Assembly: GCA_025084515.1 (NCBI GenBank)
Contig: JAJAGP010000766.1
Location: 1-64,000 of the forward strand
Source of the DNA: Ancistrus triradiatus
Taxonomy: Eukaryota > Chordata > Actinopteri > Siluriformes > Loricariidae
DNA: 64,000 bases
Direction of reading: 5' to 3'
How positions within the stretch are numbered: position 1 is the first letter of the stretch; every line of letters starts with the position of its first letter. The position numbers and the translations under genes are program-made. Below, piece after piece: positions 20,720-31,098 of the stretch. The notes beneath the pieces are model-generated. The model was not told the DNA's origin. It saw only the letters and a list, made by a program, of their open reading frames with translations, and did no database searches.

Positions 20720-20986
20720 ATTTATACTGTATTTTAGTTATGACCAAAAACAACCAAGATTATTAAAAATATCACATCATAAAAATGTGTTTGGTTTATT
20801 TGTGACCTGGAGCAGCAGCTCTAAATGAAGAAGTGAAACCATCACGTCTGATGAAGCTGAACACAAACATCCAAACTGACTGAAGCACAACCCAGAGCAG
20901 TGAATGTACAGCTAAACACACTCTCTCCTAACCCTGATCATGATGATGAAGTAGAAGAAAAGAACAGAGCATCTTCCAAATGCAGC
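20720..20986. repeat. IgL unit 3: C 3' flank
   Basis: Colinear with 2955-3180 of unit 1, including ACCTGGAGCAGCAGCTCTAA and the run to the C polyadenylation signal at 20987-20992. Confidence 0.85.
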
Positions 20987-20992
20987 TTTATT
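20987..20992 (-). terminator. Polyadenylation signal of C2
   Basis: TTTATT on plus, AATAAA on the coding strand, at the same place as beside C1. Confidence 0.7.
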
Positions 20993-21127
20993 TCAGCACA
21001 GCAAAAGTACAGGAAGAGCAACAAGACACTGAAGAGAGCAAAGACAGAAATGGAGCCACTGGAGAACTGAAGCTCTATTGGAGATGGATGCACAAGTAGC
21101 TCCGTCTTCAACTCTAGCTTGGATCTG

Positions 21128-21406
21128 CTAGGCTTCACAGTGGCTCTTTCTGAACGTGACTGGACGATCGACGCCACCGTGGGTCACGGTGCAGATAAAC
21201 TCCTCCCCCTTTTCCCAGGCTGCTTTGCTGAGGGTCAGGACGCTGCTGAGGCTGTAGCGACCGTTCTTCTCCACTTCAGTGCTGGTCAGAACCCCGTCCT
21301 CCTTCTTGGAGTTGTCCACCTTCCAGCTTACCAGCACCCCCTGTGGAGAGCAGGCAGACAGCAGACAGAGCAGAGAGGCCGATCCCTCAGACAGCTGCAG
21401 AGGAGA
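21128..21406 (-). pseudogene. IgL constant exon C2 (5' end lost)
   Basis: The remaining frame runs from SPLQLSEGSASLLCLLSACS to RKSHCEA with both fold cysteines, the tryptophan (VSWKVD) and the terminal cysteine, and it is close to C1. At 21406 homology stops. The first 14 or so codons and the splice acceptor are gone, replaced by about 186 bases of foreign sequence. With no acceptor and no J in the unit, this exon cannot be used. Confidence 0.92.
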
Positions 21407-21592
21407 TGTGCTAAACATTTTGACAGATTTATGAGCGCCGTGTACCATCGACAATCGGTTCTAGCTCAGAAAGCACAACCAGAATTAATTCATGCATTAG
21501 GCACATCGCATTTTAAGGCGCATTGTCGAGTTTTGAGAAAATTAAAGGATTTTAAGTGCGCCTTATGGTCCGAAAACTACGGTAACTCCATC
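21407..21592. mobile_element. 186-bp filler, probably a DNA-transposon end
   Basis: The sequence lies between the C2 break and the point where intron homology resumes (TAACTCCATCCCATTTCTATCC). Its right edge, TGCGCCTTATGGTCCGAAAA plus CTACGG, resembles terminal sequence of small fish DNA transposons. No inverted partner was found at the left edge. It replaces about 250 bases present in unit 1. Confidence 0.5.
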
Positions 21593-22160
21593 CCATTTCT
21601 ATCCATCTTTATTTTACAATCTTTATGATGGTGGAATTAATGACTCATTACAGCTTCACATAATACAGTCTTATGGAAAAGTTTAGGCCCCCCTGTTCTA
21701 ATTCCATATTTAGCTAAACCTCTGCAGGGAACAAACTGAAATCACATCAATTTCTACAGATTTTAATCCATCCATTTTAAAATGTAGGGGAAAACCTGAT
21801 CCATAAAATGAAGTGAGTCCAAAAGTTTAAGCAGCTTCCCCTAGTGTTTCTGTAAGCTCTCAGAACTTGTTCTAGATTCATTAATATTTACAGAAATATG
21901 TCTGAGTTAAGTTTGGACCTGTAGAGCTTGTGGAACTTCTTTTCATTTAGAACATCAACTAAACATTTACATTAACCAGTGGTGCACAAACTTTATATGT
22001 CAGTGTTCCACATGTGTACAGTCCTAAATTATCATTACTGAATATCTTAGATTTTCCCCATAAACTAAATCTTCTGGAATAATGATCTAGTATGTTGTGT
22101 GGGATCAGGGCAGTTAAGAGTTTTGGCATTTGGTGAGGCATTTCCATAGAGAGAGGGGGC
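21593..22160. repeat. Unit 3 intron remnant with J deleted
   Basis: Homology to the J1-C1 intron runs to GGTGCACAAACTTTA. It then continues as CTTTATATGTCAGTGTTCCA, which in units 1 and 5 lies on the V side of the J segment and CA tract. The J, its RSS and the microsatellite are missing. CTTTAT at 21991-21996 is shared by both sides. Confidence 0.85.
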
Positions 22161-22161
22161 A

Positions 22162-22206
22162 CTTTGCATGAACAGCCCATGCTTCAGTGCTCTGGGAGTG
22201 TTTATA
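22162..22206 (+). promoter_or_regulatory. V3 promoter: octamer and TATA-like box
   Basis: CTTTGCAT at 22162-22169 and TTTATA at 22201-22206, with unit-standard spacing. Confidence 0.75.
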
Positions 22207-22256
22207 GCCCTTCATGACTGAGAGCTGCTGCTCCAGCATCTTCACCCACAGCAACC

Positions 22257-22682
22257 ATGACTTTGATCAGCATCTTCATCTTCACACTGACCCTCTGGAC
22301 TCAAGGTATGAGTTTAATCAGCACTCACAGGAGCAGAGAAGGAAACTGTATGATGAGATTCATGATGCAATAATTCAACTGTGTTTTTCTTCAGGATCCA
22401 GAGGTCAGGTGACTGTGACTCAGACTCCCCCAGTGGAAACTGTTTCTCCAGGAACCACAGTCACCATCAACTGTAGAACCAGTTCTCGAGTGAATGATGG
22501 GGAAGATCTTTTCTGGTACCTACAGAAACCTGGAGAAGCTCCTAAACTTCTCATTAAGTATGGTAATAGGTTAGTCTCAGGAACTCCAGCTCATTTCAGC
22601 TTCACTCTGACCATCAGTGGATTCCAGACTGAAGATGCAGGAGATTATTACTGTCAGAGTTACCATAGTGGTGGTGTGTTCA
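22257..22682 (+). CDS. IgL variable gene V3 (open, with FR3 deletion)
   Basis: Exon 1 is 22257-22305 with donor GGTATGAG, and exon 2 is 22395-22682. The domain starts GSRGQVTVTQTPPVETVSPG, with cysteine in TINCRTSS, tryptophan in FWYLQKPGEAPKLLIK and YYCQSYHSGG at the end. It has the short CDR1 type without extra cysteines. FR3 reads AHFSFTLTIS where V4 reads AHFSGSGSGSDFTLTIS. Exactly 21 bases (GSGSGSD, the D-E turn) are missing in frame. The gene could be translated, but folding of the domain is doubtful. It has no local J or working C. Confidence 0.85.
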
Positions 22683-22710
22683 CACAGTGTTAGAGCGTCG
22701 TACAAAAACC
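22683..22710 (+). other. 12-bp-spacer RSS of V3
   Basis: CACAGTG (22683-22689), 12-base spacer, ACAAAAACC (22702-22710). Confidence 0.95.
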
Positions 22711-22850
22711 TCCCTCAGTGAGAGAGTACAGAGACTGCACTGCTGCAGCTGGGAGCGACTGCAGGTGCTGAGGGGAGGAAGTGATACAGCACAATCATAC
22801 ACACTATGGAGCAGAGCAAACACACAACAATAGCCAACATGGTCACACAA
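22711..22850. repeat. IgL unit 3: V 3' flank, truncated
   Basis: This is the first 140 or so bases of the flank seen behind V1 and V2. Homology is then lost. Confidence 0.7.
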
Positions 22851-23162
22851 ATCAGAGAGCTGTCTGGGTGAAATTAATAATGACTTACTTTCTCCTACTT
22901 TCTCTTTTCTCTGATGATCATGTGGACAATGGAACTCATCATCTATGTTTCCCTAATCCATGTTCAGGACATTTTACACAGACGATGCATCCGCAATGTC
23001 ACATTCACTCGCGCTTCACGCCCACCTTCGTGAACCTTCTTTCACGTTCTGTCACTTTCTCTCTCCTCACCACCTGTTATCACTCGCACCTGCCTCGTTT
23101 TCCAGCACCTTCCAGCTCTCTATATATACCGTTTCCTTCCTCACATTCACCACCGAGTCCTG
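22851..23162. other. No gene recognised
   Basis: C/T-rich on the plus strand. The open frames are low-complexity and serine/proline rich, with no recognisable domain. Confidence 0.5.
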
Positions 23163-23404
23163 TCCCAGATAGCCCAAATCCGAGCCAAATTGTGCTACCA
23201 GATTCGGCCCATTTGCCTCATGGAATTACGGGCCAAAACTGGCCCAAACTTAATTTACCGAAGTCAAACCAATCCCATGCCAGAAAAATGCCAAAACTCA
23301 CCCATTATGCCCTCAAAATACACCCGTAACTTAACCACAGCTGAGCCAGAAGGCCCGGATTTAAGCCAGTACTACGCCAAATCCATTCATTCATTTGCAT
23401 AACA

Positions 23405-23610
23405 GTTCTTTTTTGACCAGGGTTGCAAGGGAGCCATTTCCTAGCTGGCAGCATGGGGCACAAGGCAGGACCAACCCTAGACAGGGCACCTGTTTATAGT
23501 AGGGCACATACACTGACACACGGATACTCACACTAATGCACTTTAGAGACACCAATTAACCTGACATGTCTTTGAAAAAATGAGAAGAACCCCAGAGCCA
23601 TGTGCCTCCC
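23405..23610 (-). mobile_element. tRNA-derived SINE fragment
   Basis: This is antisense to the 3' body of the SINE at 24.73-25.08 kb (CAACCCTAGACAGGGCACC, CACACTAATGCACTTTAGAGA). The tRNA head is missing. Confidence 0.55.
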
Positions 23611-24079
23611 AAAAATTTGCCAGTACTAGTATTTGGGTGTATATGAACAATTAAGTCACTTAATTTCAAGTCTAAACAACGTCTTTATTAACATACCGTA
23701 TTAGGGACAATAAACAAACAGGTTTTAAGCTTTTCTTCACAGCTTCAACTGTCCGTTGTGTCTTAACAGACTCTCCAGTGCTGACGTGGGTCCATTACAT
23801 TTTGTTTTGTCCTGATGTATTTTCCAGTGTGTCTTCTGTATTTAGTTTTCTCCTCTTCCTTCCTCCCTCCTGATCACTAGCCAGATGAAACCATCGTCTT
23901 ATGACTGGTTCAACCGCCATCTCAGTGGCCTCAGCACATAGTGGGTTTCTTCTTACAGGTTCTAGCAGATGGACACAGAACAATGTAATGAGATTAGTAC
24001 AAATTATAGCGACAGTTATTAATTCAGTCAGTCAGTCAGTCATTCAATCAATCAATCATTCTTTCATTTTTTTACCCAC

Positions 24080-24362
24080 TTAATCCTGTTTAGGGACGAG
24101 GGGGGAGTTGGTGCCTGACCAGTGGCACAGGGAGCAAGGCAGTAACAACCTTAGACAGGACAACAATCCATCATAGGGCACAGACATTCACACATATACA
24201 CACACTAGGGCACTTTATAGACAATTAACCCAACAAGTCTTTGAAAGGTGGGAGGAAATGGAGTACCTGGAGTAAACCCATGCGGACATGGATCTGAACC
24301 TGGACCGTTGAGTTGTGAGGCAAACGTTCTTATCCCTACAACACTGCGCCACCATAGCTTCA
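24080..24362 (-). mobile_element. tRNA-derived SINE, antisense copy
   Basis: The minus strand gives GGTGGCGCAGTG...GGGATAAG at the head, the GGTTTACTCCAGGTACTCCA body and a CTAGTGTGTGTATATGTGTG region. The layout is that of the plus-strand copy at 24.73 kb. The pol III B box is blurred. Confidence 0.6.
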
Positions 24363-24726
24363 TTTATTTTGTCACAATTGTTAAATTAAAAAAATAGCAT
24401 TTACAAATTGTATTAAATTATACAAATTCAACATATATTTATATATATTTATATTATTGATAAATTTGTCTCATGCCTTTTCTGGTGACATTCTTATTAG
24501 CACATTAAACTGCATACAGATACTTTTATCACATGACTTTAGGAGGTAGTTCAGAAAATAACTTAAGATTATACAGTCAATACAATTACTAAGAATCTTA
24601 ATTTTTGCTGGAGAAAAACAAACAAACAAAAAAAAGACTGGACGTTATGTTTAAAAGCCACTGAACAAGCACAGTGAAACGTGGTCTAAACTAAGAAAGG
24701 AAACAGGAGTGAGGTTCTCCTAGGAG
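24363..24726. other. AT-rich, no gene recognised
   Basis: Runs of A and T and no open frame of note. Confidence 0.6.
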
Positions 24727-25075
24727 TGGGCAGCACAGTGGTGCAGTGGTTAGTACTGTCGCCTCACAGCTCCAGCGTCTCTGGTTTGATCCCGACCCCG
24801 GGCTCCACCTGTGTGGAGTCTGTATGTCCTCCCCAAGTCTGTGTGAGTTTACTCCGGGTACTCTGGTTTCCTCCCACACTCCACAGACATGTATGTTAGG
24901 ATACCTAATGTTTCTAATGTGACCTCAGTGTGTGCATGTGTGTAAGTGTATGTGCCCTACAATGGATTGGTGCCCTGTCTAGGGTTGTTCCTGCCTCATG
25001 CCCTGTGCTTAGGCACTGACTCCCCTGCAACCCTGACTAAGATTATGCGGATAAGAAAATGAATGAATGAACTCC
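24727..25075 (+). mobile_element. tRNA-derived SINE (DANA/HE1-like head)
   Basis: The head GGGCAGCACAGTGGTGCAGT, TAGTACTGTCGCCTCACAGC contains the pol III A box, with TGGTTTGATCCC as B box. The body has CTCCGGGTACTCTGGTTTCC and TGCCCTGTCTAGGGTTG. The 3' end GCGGATAAGAAAATGAATGA is a simple-repeat tail. This combination is common in cyprinid and siluriform genomes. Confidence 0.75.
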
Positions 25076-25590
25076 TAGGACATGGGAGATTCTAGCTTCA
25101 TAACATGTCAGGTCCCATAGAAACAGTTATTTTGTTTGAGGTAGACTCCATTAAGATGTATAAAAGCAGTTTTAACAAAAACACTTACCAGTTACAACAC
25201 TCTTCAGCTGCAGGCTTTAAAATCCTGTCTTTCCATTTACCCCTCGCCAGTTGACAGTTTTAGCCAAATAATTTTTAATTGTCTGCTTTAAAATCCGCCA
25301 GACAGTGTCCTTGACATCAGCACCACCAATAAGCCTCAGTTTAAGCACCTGGAAAGATAGTAAATTTCCATTGAATATTCTAGTAGAGAACAATAAGCAT
25401 CACCAATATAAACCTTGATCAGTTTGAAACTTGGCAAAATTCAATATTACAATATTATATACTGGCCATTTTTTATTGATATATTACCAAGTCTTCATTC
25501 ACTTGAGCACTACCTGCTAATATGTCAAACATTCAAAAGTTTTCTAAAAGAACTAGAAACAAAAAGACCGTTGCAAATTTAGTTGCAATT
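25076..25590. other. No gene recognised
   Basis: Non-coding, AT-rich, without recognisable repeats. Confidence 0.55.
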
Positions 25591-25594
25591 TTAT

Positions 25595-26402
25595 GTGGGG
25601 CAAAAAAGTATTTAGTCAGTCACTGATTGTGGAAGTTCTCCGACTTAGAAAGATGAGAGAGGTCTGTAATTTTCATCATAGGTAGACAAAATGAGAAAGA
25701 CAAAATGAGAAAAAAAATCCAGGTAATCACATTGTAGGATTTTTAAAGAATTTAATTGTAAATCATGGTGGAAAATAAGTATTTGGTCACCCACAAACAA
25801 GCAAGATTTCTGGCTCTCACAGACCTGTAACTTCTTCTTTAAGAAGCTCTTCTGTCCTCCACTCGTTACCTGTATTACTGGCACCTGTTTGACCTTGTTA
25901 TCTGTATAAAAGACACCTGTCCCACAGCCACAAACAGTCAGACTCCAAACTCAACCATGGCCAAGACCAAAGAGCTGTTGAAGGACACCAGGAAGAAAAT
26001 TGTAGACCTGCACTAGGCTGGGAAGAGTGAATCTACAATAGGCAAGCAGGTTGGTGTGAATAAATCAACTGTGGGAGCAATTGTAAGACATACAAGACCA
26101 TTGATAATCTCCCTTGATCTGGGGCTCCACGCAAGATCTCATGCCGTGGGGTCAAAATGATCATGAGAACGGTGAGCAAAGATCCCAGAACTACACGGAG
26201 GGACCTGATAAATGACCTGCAGAGAGCTGGGACCAAAGTAACAAAGGCTACCATCAGTAACACACTACGCCGAGAGGGACTCAGATCCTGCAGTGCCAGG
26301 CGTGCCCCCCCTGCTTAAGCCAGTACATGTAAAGGCCCATCTGAAGTTTGCCAGAGAGCATATGGATGATCCAGAAGAGGATTTGGAGAAAATCATGTGG
26401 TC
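25595..26402 (+). pseudogene. Tc1-like element and transposase, 5' part (copy 1)
   Basis: The outer sequence GGGGCAAAAAAGTATTTAGT is a fish Tc1 left end. From 25956 the transposase starts MAKTKELL and carries the paired-like HTH region (STIGKQVGVNKSTVGAIVRH). Stops and frame shifts begin at about 26013 (TAG). The copy ends at ...ATCATGTGGTCAG, just before the first catalytic-domain aspartate block. Homology is cut by the inverted-repeat element at 26402. Confidence 0.85.
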
Positions 26403-27041
26403 AGGTGATGTCAACGGGTGATCTTAATCATGATTTGGTATAAAAGCAGTATCCACAAAAAGCGGAGTTTGAGAAGTAAAGATGATCAGAGGATCTCCAG
26501 GTTGCCAACAAATGTGAAAAAATTATTGAAAGTTTAAAAACAATGTTCCTCAAAGAAAGATTGGAAGAGATTTACATATTCCAGTCCTAACTTTTTCCGA
26601 TTTGTCTTTTTGATAAATGCATGGATGCCCCTGATAAAGATGTCGTCTGGAAGGCAGCTTATGTTGCTCCAAAATCTGTGTCCATTTCCATTCTGTGTTG
26701 GTCCATCCCAGATGCCTCCAAGCCCAGAGAAGTCGACACTACTTCTGAACATGGTTAACATAAGGCTCCTTTTTTGCACAGTAATGTTTTAAAATCCCAT
26801 AATTATTATTATTATTATTATTATATTAAGGAATACATATAGAAAAATGTAAATCCCCTCTAATCTTTCTTTGAGGAACATTGTTTTTAATCAATTCAAT
26901 AATCTTCTAACACATTTGTTGACAAACTCATCAACCTCATCACTGAAATCCTCTGTCCATCTTTGCTCCTCAAAGATTATCATGGATACTGGTTTTGTAC
27001 CAAATCATGATTATAATAACCTGTTGACATCACCTGATTGA
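26402..27041. mobile_element. MITE-like element with about 175-bp inverted arms
   Basis: The left arm (26402-26565) begins CAGGTGATGTCAACGGGTGA and contains AATCATGATTTGGTA and AACAATGTTCCTCAAAGAAA. The right arm (about 26862-27041) carries the same words reversed and complemented. No transposase lies between the arms. The left arm abuts the cut end of Tc1 copy 1, so it may have inserted there, but the rest of that Tc1 is not on the far side. Confidence 0.75.
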
Positions 27042-27516
27042 AATCACATTATTTTATTTTATTCTACTTTTTTTTTTTTTTTTTACCTCACTACACCTCA
27101 ATTGCCCCCGTCTCAACTTTTTGGGGATTGTGTAGCAGGCCTGGAAATGCAGGAATGGATGTTTAATAAAAAATGAAATGAAGCTGACCAGAAAAAAGAA
27201 AAAGAAAAAAAAAAAAAAAACTTTAAATATCTTGACGATGCATCCACCCTGTCTGCAATGAAACAAAAGTCAAAGTAAGACACGCTGCATTTTATTTATT
27301 TTCCATTTTACATCCTGTCCCAAATTTTTATGATTTGGGTTTGTAATTATCAGTAAAACCTCTCACACTGGTCAATGAAAAGTCAAGTTTAAGACATTAT
27401 TAAGATTATATTATTTAGGACATTGTGATTGATTTATAAAGACATCATGATTTCTAACATGTAGCCTGTCCTTAGCCTATCATTCTAAACACATCCTAAA
27501 TAAGTGATATTACTAT
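27042..27516. other. Low-complexity AT-rich DNA
   Basis: Contains a T-run (27068-27084) and an A-rich run (27198-27220). No gene or family was recognised. Confidence 0.55.
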
Positions 27517-27517
27517 A

Positions 27518-27958
27518 CACTCTTAAAAAAAGATGTTTCTTCAAGGATTCAAAGACAGTGGTTCTATAAGAGAACACTAGCATAGTTCTATAGTAGACAC
27601 TCAAATAATTTTCAATGCTTTAATGGTTCTTTGAATTATGGAATGGTTCTTCAGATTGATGGAGAATGTGTTGTGAGTATGGTTCTGTATGGCACCTGAA
27701 ATTAATTATATAGAGTACCAAAAAGGGGTTTTCATTGCTTAAAATCACAACAGAAAACCCATTTTGTGCTGTACAGAACTACTTTCAAAAAAGAGCCATA
27801 TAGAATCATACACAACACATTCTCCATCAATCTGAGAAAAAAAAAAAACATTCAGAGAACCATTTAAGCATGAGACAGTCCTATACAGAACTTGTGGTTC
27901 TAAATAGACCAATTGCCTTTACTAAAGAACCCTTGACAAACCCTCTTTTTCAAGAGTG
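27518..27958. mobile_element. MITE with long inverted arms (CACTCTT...AAGAGTG)
   Basis: The ends CACTCTTAAAAAAAGATG and ...CTCTTTTTCAAGAGTG are inverted repeats. The internal word GATTGATGGAGAATGTGTTG (27656 on) pairs with CAACACATTCTCCATCAATC (about 27814 on). The element is about 440 bp, has no coding capacity and could fold on itself along most of its length. Confidence 0.75.
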
Positions 27959-28804
27959 ATATCATTTTAAAATAGCTGACAACCAAACTGCATTGAGACT
28001 TTCCAATTAGAACATAATTTATATGGAGGGAGCATTTTAGTGAAATTAACGATTTATTAAGCTGAAGGAATGGACTAAGAAATTGCAAGCATGATATCTT
28101 TCTGAATTCATACTTTCGGGGCTTGGTATAAGCCAAAGAATACAAGCACATGTAACGTTAGCTAGCTAATAACAGATAGTGCAGCACTGAAATGTGGATA
28201 TGCTAGCTGTGGACACTGTGCACAACGTGCCCTGGCTGGGGCTCGCTTATTTTATGAGTTAAATTGATCATTAAACACTTTTACAGTTACATTGTCGTGG
28301 TAGGGGACAGCTAACTCTAAGTTGTTTGCTAAAGCTAAATGATAACTGCTAACCAGTTTAAGATGGAAATGGGCACGTACGCGATTAATCCTACACAGTT
28401 GTTAAAACATCAATCCAGACTGACTATTGAATGCTTAATCTAAACAGGTAAGCTGCATAAACAAGGAAAAAGCGCGGGGATCTACCTTACCTGTGATCCA
28501 AAAGGAAATGTAAAAATCACTGCCGTTCTGTTCAAGAAGGAAAGGGAAACCAGAGAAATATCCAAGTATGAAAAGTTTTCACTTTCACGTCAGAAGGAGT
28601 CGTTCCACAGTCCGTTTTGGCGCTCTTTTCCGTTGTATCCTCTCCCTCTGTTGGTTAACCGTTCTCACACCGGAGTTCAGCCGAACGACTTACTTTTTGA
28701 AATCCAAGCTGATGTCGGCAAAATCTCGGCCCACATTTGGCTAAGTGACGCCTAAAGTGAACCGACAGTGTCAAATGGAAGACATATTCGGCCCGGATTC
28801 TACT
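27959..28804. other. No gene recognised
   Basis: AT-rich to 28480, then GC-richer. The last 170 bases belong to the right end that mirrors 23163. Confidence 0.5.
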
Positions 28805-28815
28805 GCTATCTGGGA

Positions 28816-29393
28816 TCCAGCAATACTGCCTGATACCTTGAAAAAAATGTACCAGTCAAAAGCATTTGATCCGGAAACCCCAAAAAGTCTGTTAAATAAA
28901 TAAGGTAAATAACACCACTCAGGATAGTGATGAATAACATTTCTGAATAGTCCACATTACATGTAGTGCTGAACCTAAAACTAATGGATCAGTTCTCCAT
29001 ACAGGTGTGGTTTGACATTCAGCTTCACCTCGGCAGACGAGGGAAGGAAGGAAACAGGCAACTTCACCGAGAATCATTCGTCACACAGAGGGATGGAAAT
29101 GGGGAAAAATTTGTCACTCTATCCTTTAACGAGGATTTAAAAAATAAAATCCCAAAAGGAATGAGACAGAGAGCTGAGGTATGGGGCAATGTTTCAGTGC
29201 ACAGGAAAAATGTGTCCCGTCTCATCTTTTAAGCTCTACCTGAGCAAGCTGCCAGTTAATGCCCTGGCTTTTTACATGCAGCCAAAGAAGTCTGCGTGCA
29301 GATCAGATGCTGTGAGGTATAGTGCTGCACTGCTGGGTCTAAATCAGCTCTCTAACATTTTGCTCTGTATATACAAAGAAGCAGCACATCTCA
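28816..29393 (+). pseudogene. Crypton-derived recombinase-like gene, copy A, part 1
   Basis: The sequence is closely similar to 48266-48825. It encodes the middle of a KIAA1958-like protein (DUF3504 type, derived from Crypton tyrosine recombinases), with VWFDIQLHLGRRGKEGNRQL and ESFVTQRDGNGEKFVTLSFN. After a one-base frame break at about 29220 it continues with SSFKLYLSKLPVNALAFYMQ and LLGLNQLSNILLCIYKEAA. A PIF/Harbinger element then interrupts it. The N-terminal part present in copy B is absent on the left, where the GCTATCTGGGA end abuts. The gene is not functional. Confidence 0.75.
29391..29393. other. Target-site duplication TCA, left of Harbinger
   Basis: TCA here and TCA at 33176-33178 flank the inverted ends of the PIF/Harbinger element. 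Three-base duplications are usual for this superfamily. Confidence 0.75.
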
Positions 29394-29672
29394 GGCCCTG
29401 TCCACACAAACACGGGTATTTTTAAAAACGTAGTTTTTTCTATGCGTTTTGACCGTTCGTCCACACGAAAACGGTTTAGGTCACTGAAAACGGACTTTTT
29501 GGAAAACTCCTTCCAGGGTGAAGATTTTCAGAAACTCCATTTTCAGTGTTGTCGTGTGGACTGGGAAAACGGAGTTTCTTGCTCATAACGTCATGTTTGC
29601 GCCGTTATTTCCTTTGTTTGACGTCACTTTGTGCGCCCTTATGTCCTTTGTTTACGTGAGGCGATTTTGTGC

Positions 29673-30623
29673 AATGGCAGATGCAGCCAAAATCGTGCTA
29701 GCTATAACACTGCTTACGGAACTTGTTGCAGTGTTGTCAAAAAAGTTGCCTGCACACTCTATTATTTAGCAGACGAGGGGAGATTACGCAAGACGGCAAA
29801 CGCCTTTGGATTGTCACGACAGGTGGTTTCGAAAATAGTAAGGCAAGTGTGTGAAGCAATAACAGTCTACTTGGGCCCTGTATATATACAGTTACCTGTC
29901 ACTGTGTCCAAAGTAGAGGAACTTGTAGCAGGGTTTCACCGAGCCCATGGCATCCCTCAGTGCATCGGGGCTGTGGATGGGACCCATGTAGAAATAAAGC
30001 AGCCATCCGCGAATTCTATGGATTTCTTGAACAGAAAGGGAGGTTTTCCCTTAACATACAAACTACCTGTGATTACAAGTATTCGTTTTTTGATGTTGTA
30101 GTGAAATGGCCGTGTTCATGATGCCCGTATTTTTGCCAATTCCATGCTGAACACACATTTGAAAAATGGCACTATACCATCCTCAAAAAAACAAATTCTA
30201 GAACATGAGGAGGCCATTCCAGTTTTTCTTATTGGGGACCCAGCATATCCGTTGCTTCCATACCTGATGAAGGAGTATGCAAATGGAGGAAGCACTGTTC
30301 AGGAACAGTACTTTGGACTGTCCTTGTGTCGAGCTAGAATGGTCATCGAATGTGCTTATGGCAGACTGAAAGCGTGGTTTGGAGCATTGAGAAGGGTGAT
30401 GGACATTAATCTAAATGATCTTCCTTTTGTTATTTATGCCTGTTTCGTGCTCCATAACTATTGTGAGGCCACCAAGGAGACGATGGATGAGAAGAGTGTC
30501 ATCGAGGCAATTCAGCATGACAAAGGCAACCAGCCAGCTACACAGACTTATTTCAGAGCCGACTGCATCACAGCAGAGGGGAAGAGGGTCTGGAGAGTCC
30601 TTACTGAATTCCTTGATCCATAA
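29673..30623 (+). pseudogene. Harbinger transposase (HARBI1-like, DDE), frameshifted
   Basis: The start is taken at 29673 (MADAAKIVLAITLLTELVAV). A frame break at about 29740 leads to CTLYYLADEGRLRKTANAFG and the HTH region LSRQVVSKIVRQVC. The nuclease core follows: CIGAVDGTHVEIKQP (first D), then a second break at about 30060-30110, LIGDPAYPLLPYLMKEYANG (second D), and MVIECAYGRLKAWFGALRR (E). The chain ends near EFLDP at 30623. The catalytic triad is visible, so only the two frame breaks prevent a full-length product. It would cut and insert the element together with the Myb-like partner. Confidence 0.9.
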
Positions 30624-30948
30624 AAGGTCTGCAGTTGTCTGTTGGCAAGCCTTCTTTGCAGCATGTGTTTCTTAAGCACCAGTCAAAACTGCCAATGACC
30701 TGTGCAGTTTGATCCTGAACATGTGCAAATGAAACTGCCATGTTGCCTTAAAGTTGCTCTTTACAGGAAATTGCTGTTAAAGAAATTGTGTTTAAACACT
30801 GTTTGTGACACTGCATGGCCAATCAGTTACATTAACTGTTCCCTTCACTTCCAGTGAGAACAAAATACAGCACTGGAAACTGGATTTAAGGTCCAGATTT
30901 GTTAATAGTTAGATTTATTAATTTGTTACAGTTAATAGCAGTATGTCT

Positions 30949-31098
30949 TGGGACTGTGGTAGCGTAGTGGTTAAGGTACTGGACTATGGACCAGAAGGCT
31001 TCAGAGTTCAAATCCCACCTCTGCCAAGTTGCCACTGTTGGGTCCTCGAGCAAGACCCTTAACCCACATAAATGCTGTAAATGTAAATGCTGTAAAAA
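30949..31098 (+). mobile_element. tRNA-derived SINE (V-SINE-like), 3' truncated
   Basis: The A box region GGTAGCGTAGTGGTTAAGG and the B box GAGTTCAAATCCC sit about 35 bases apart. The body matches 40903-41040, but the GTCGCTCTGGATAAGGGCG core of the 3' domain is missing. The tail is AAATGCTGTAAATG repeats. Confidence 0.75.

Larger units (their letters stand above)
23163..28815. mobile_element. Interval with matching inverted ends TCCCAGATAGC
   Basis: TCCCAGATAGC at 23163-23173 is the exact reverse complement of GCTATCTGGGA at 28805-28815. The next bases are also related: AAATCCGAGCCAAA on the left against GAATCCGGGCCGAA on the right. The interval holds SINEs, a Tc1 relic and MITEs but no transposase that fits. 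It may be one large non-autonomous DNA element loaded with later insertions, or two separate ends. A clear target-site duplication was not seen. Confidence 0.4.

Noticed and set aside
29673..30623. HARBI1-like frame as a domesticated host gene
   Set aside because: It lies inside an element with both inverted ends and a target duplication, is paired with the Myb-like gene, and has two frame breaks. This is a transposon copy and not a host gene.
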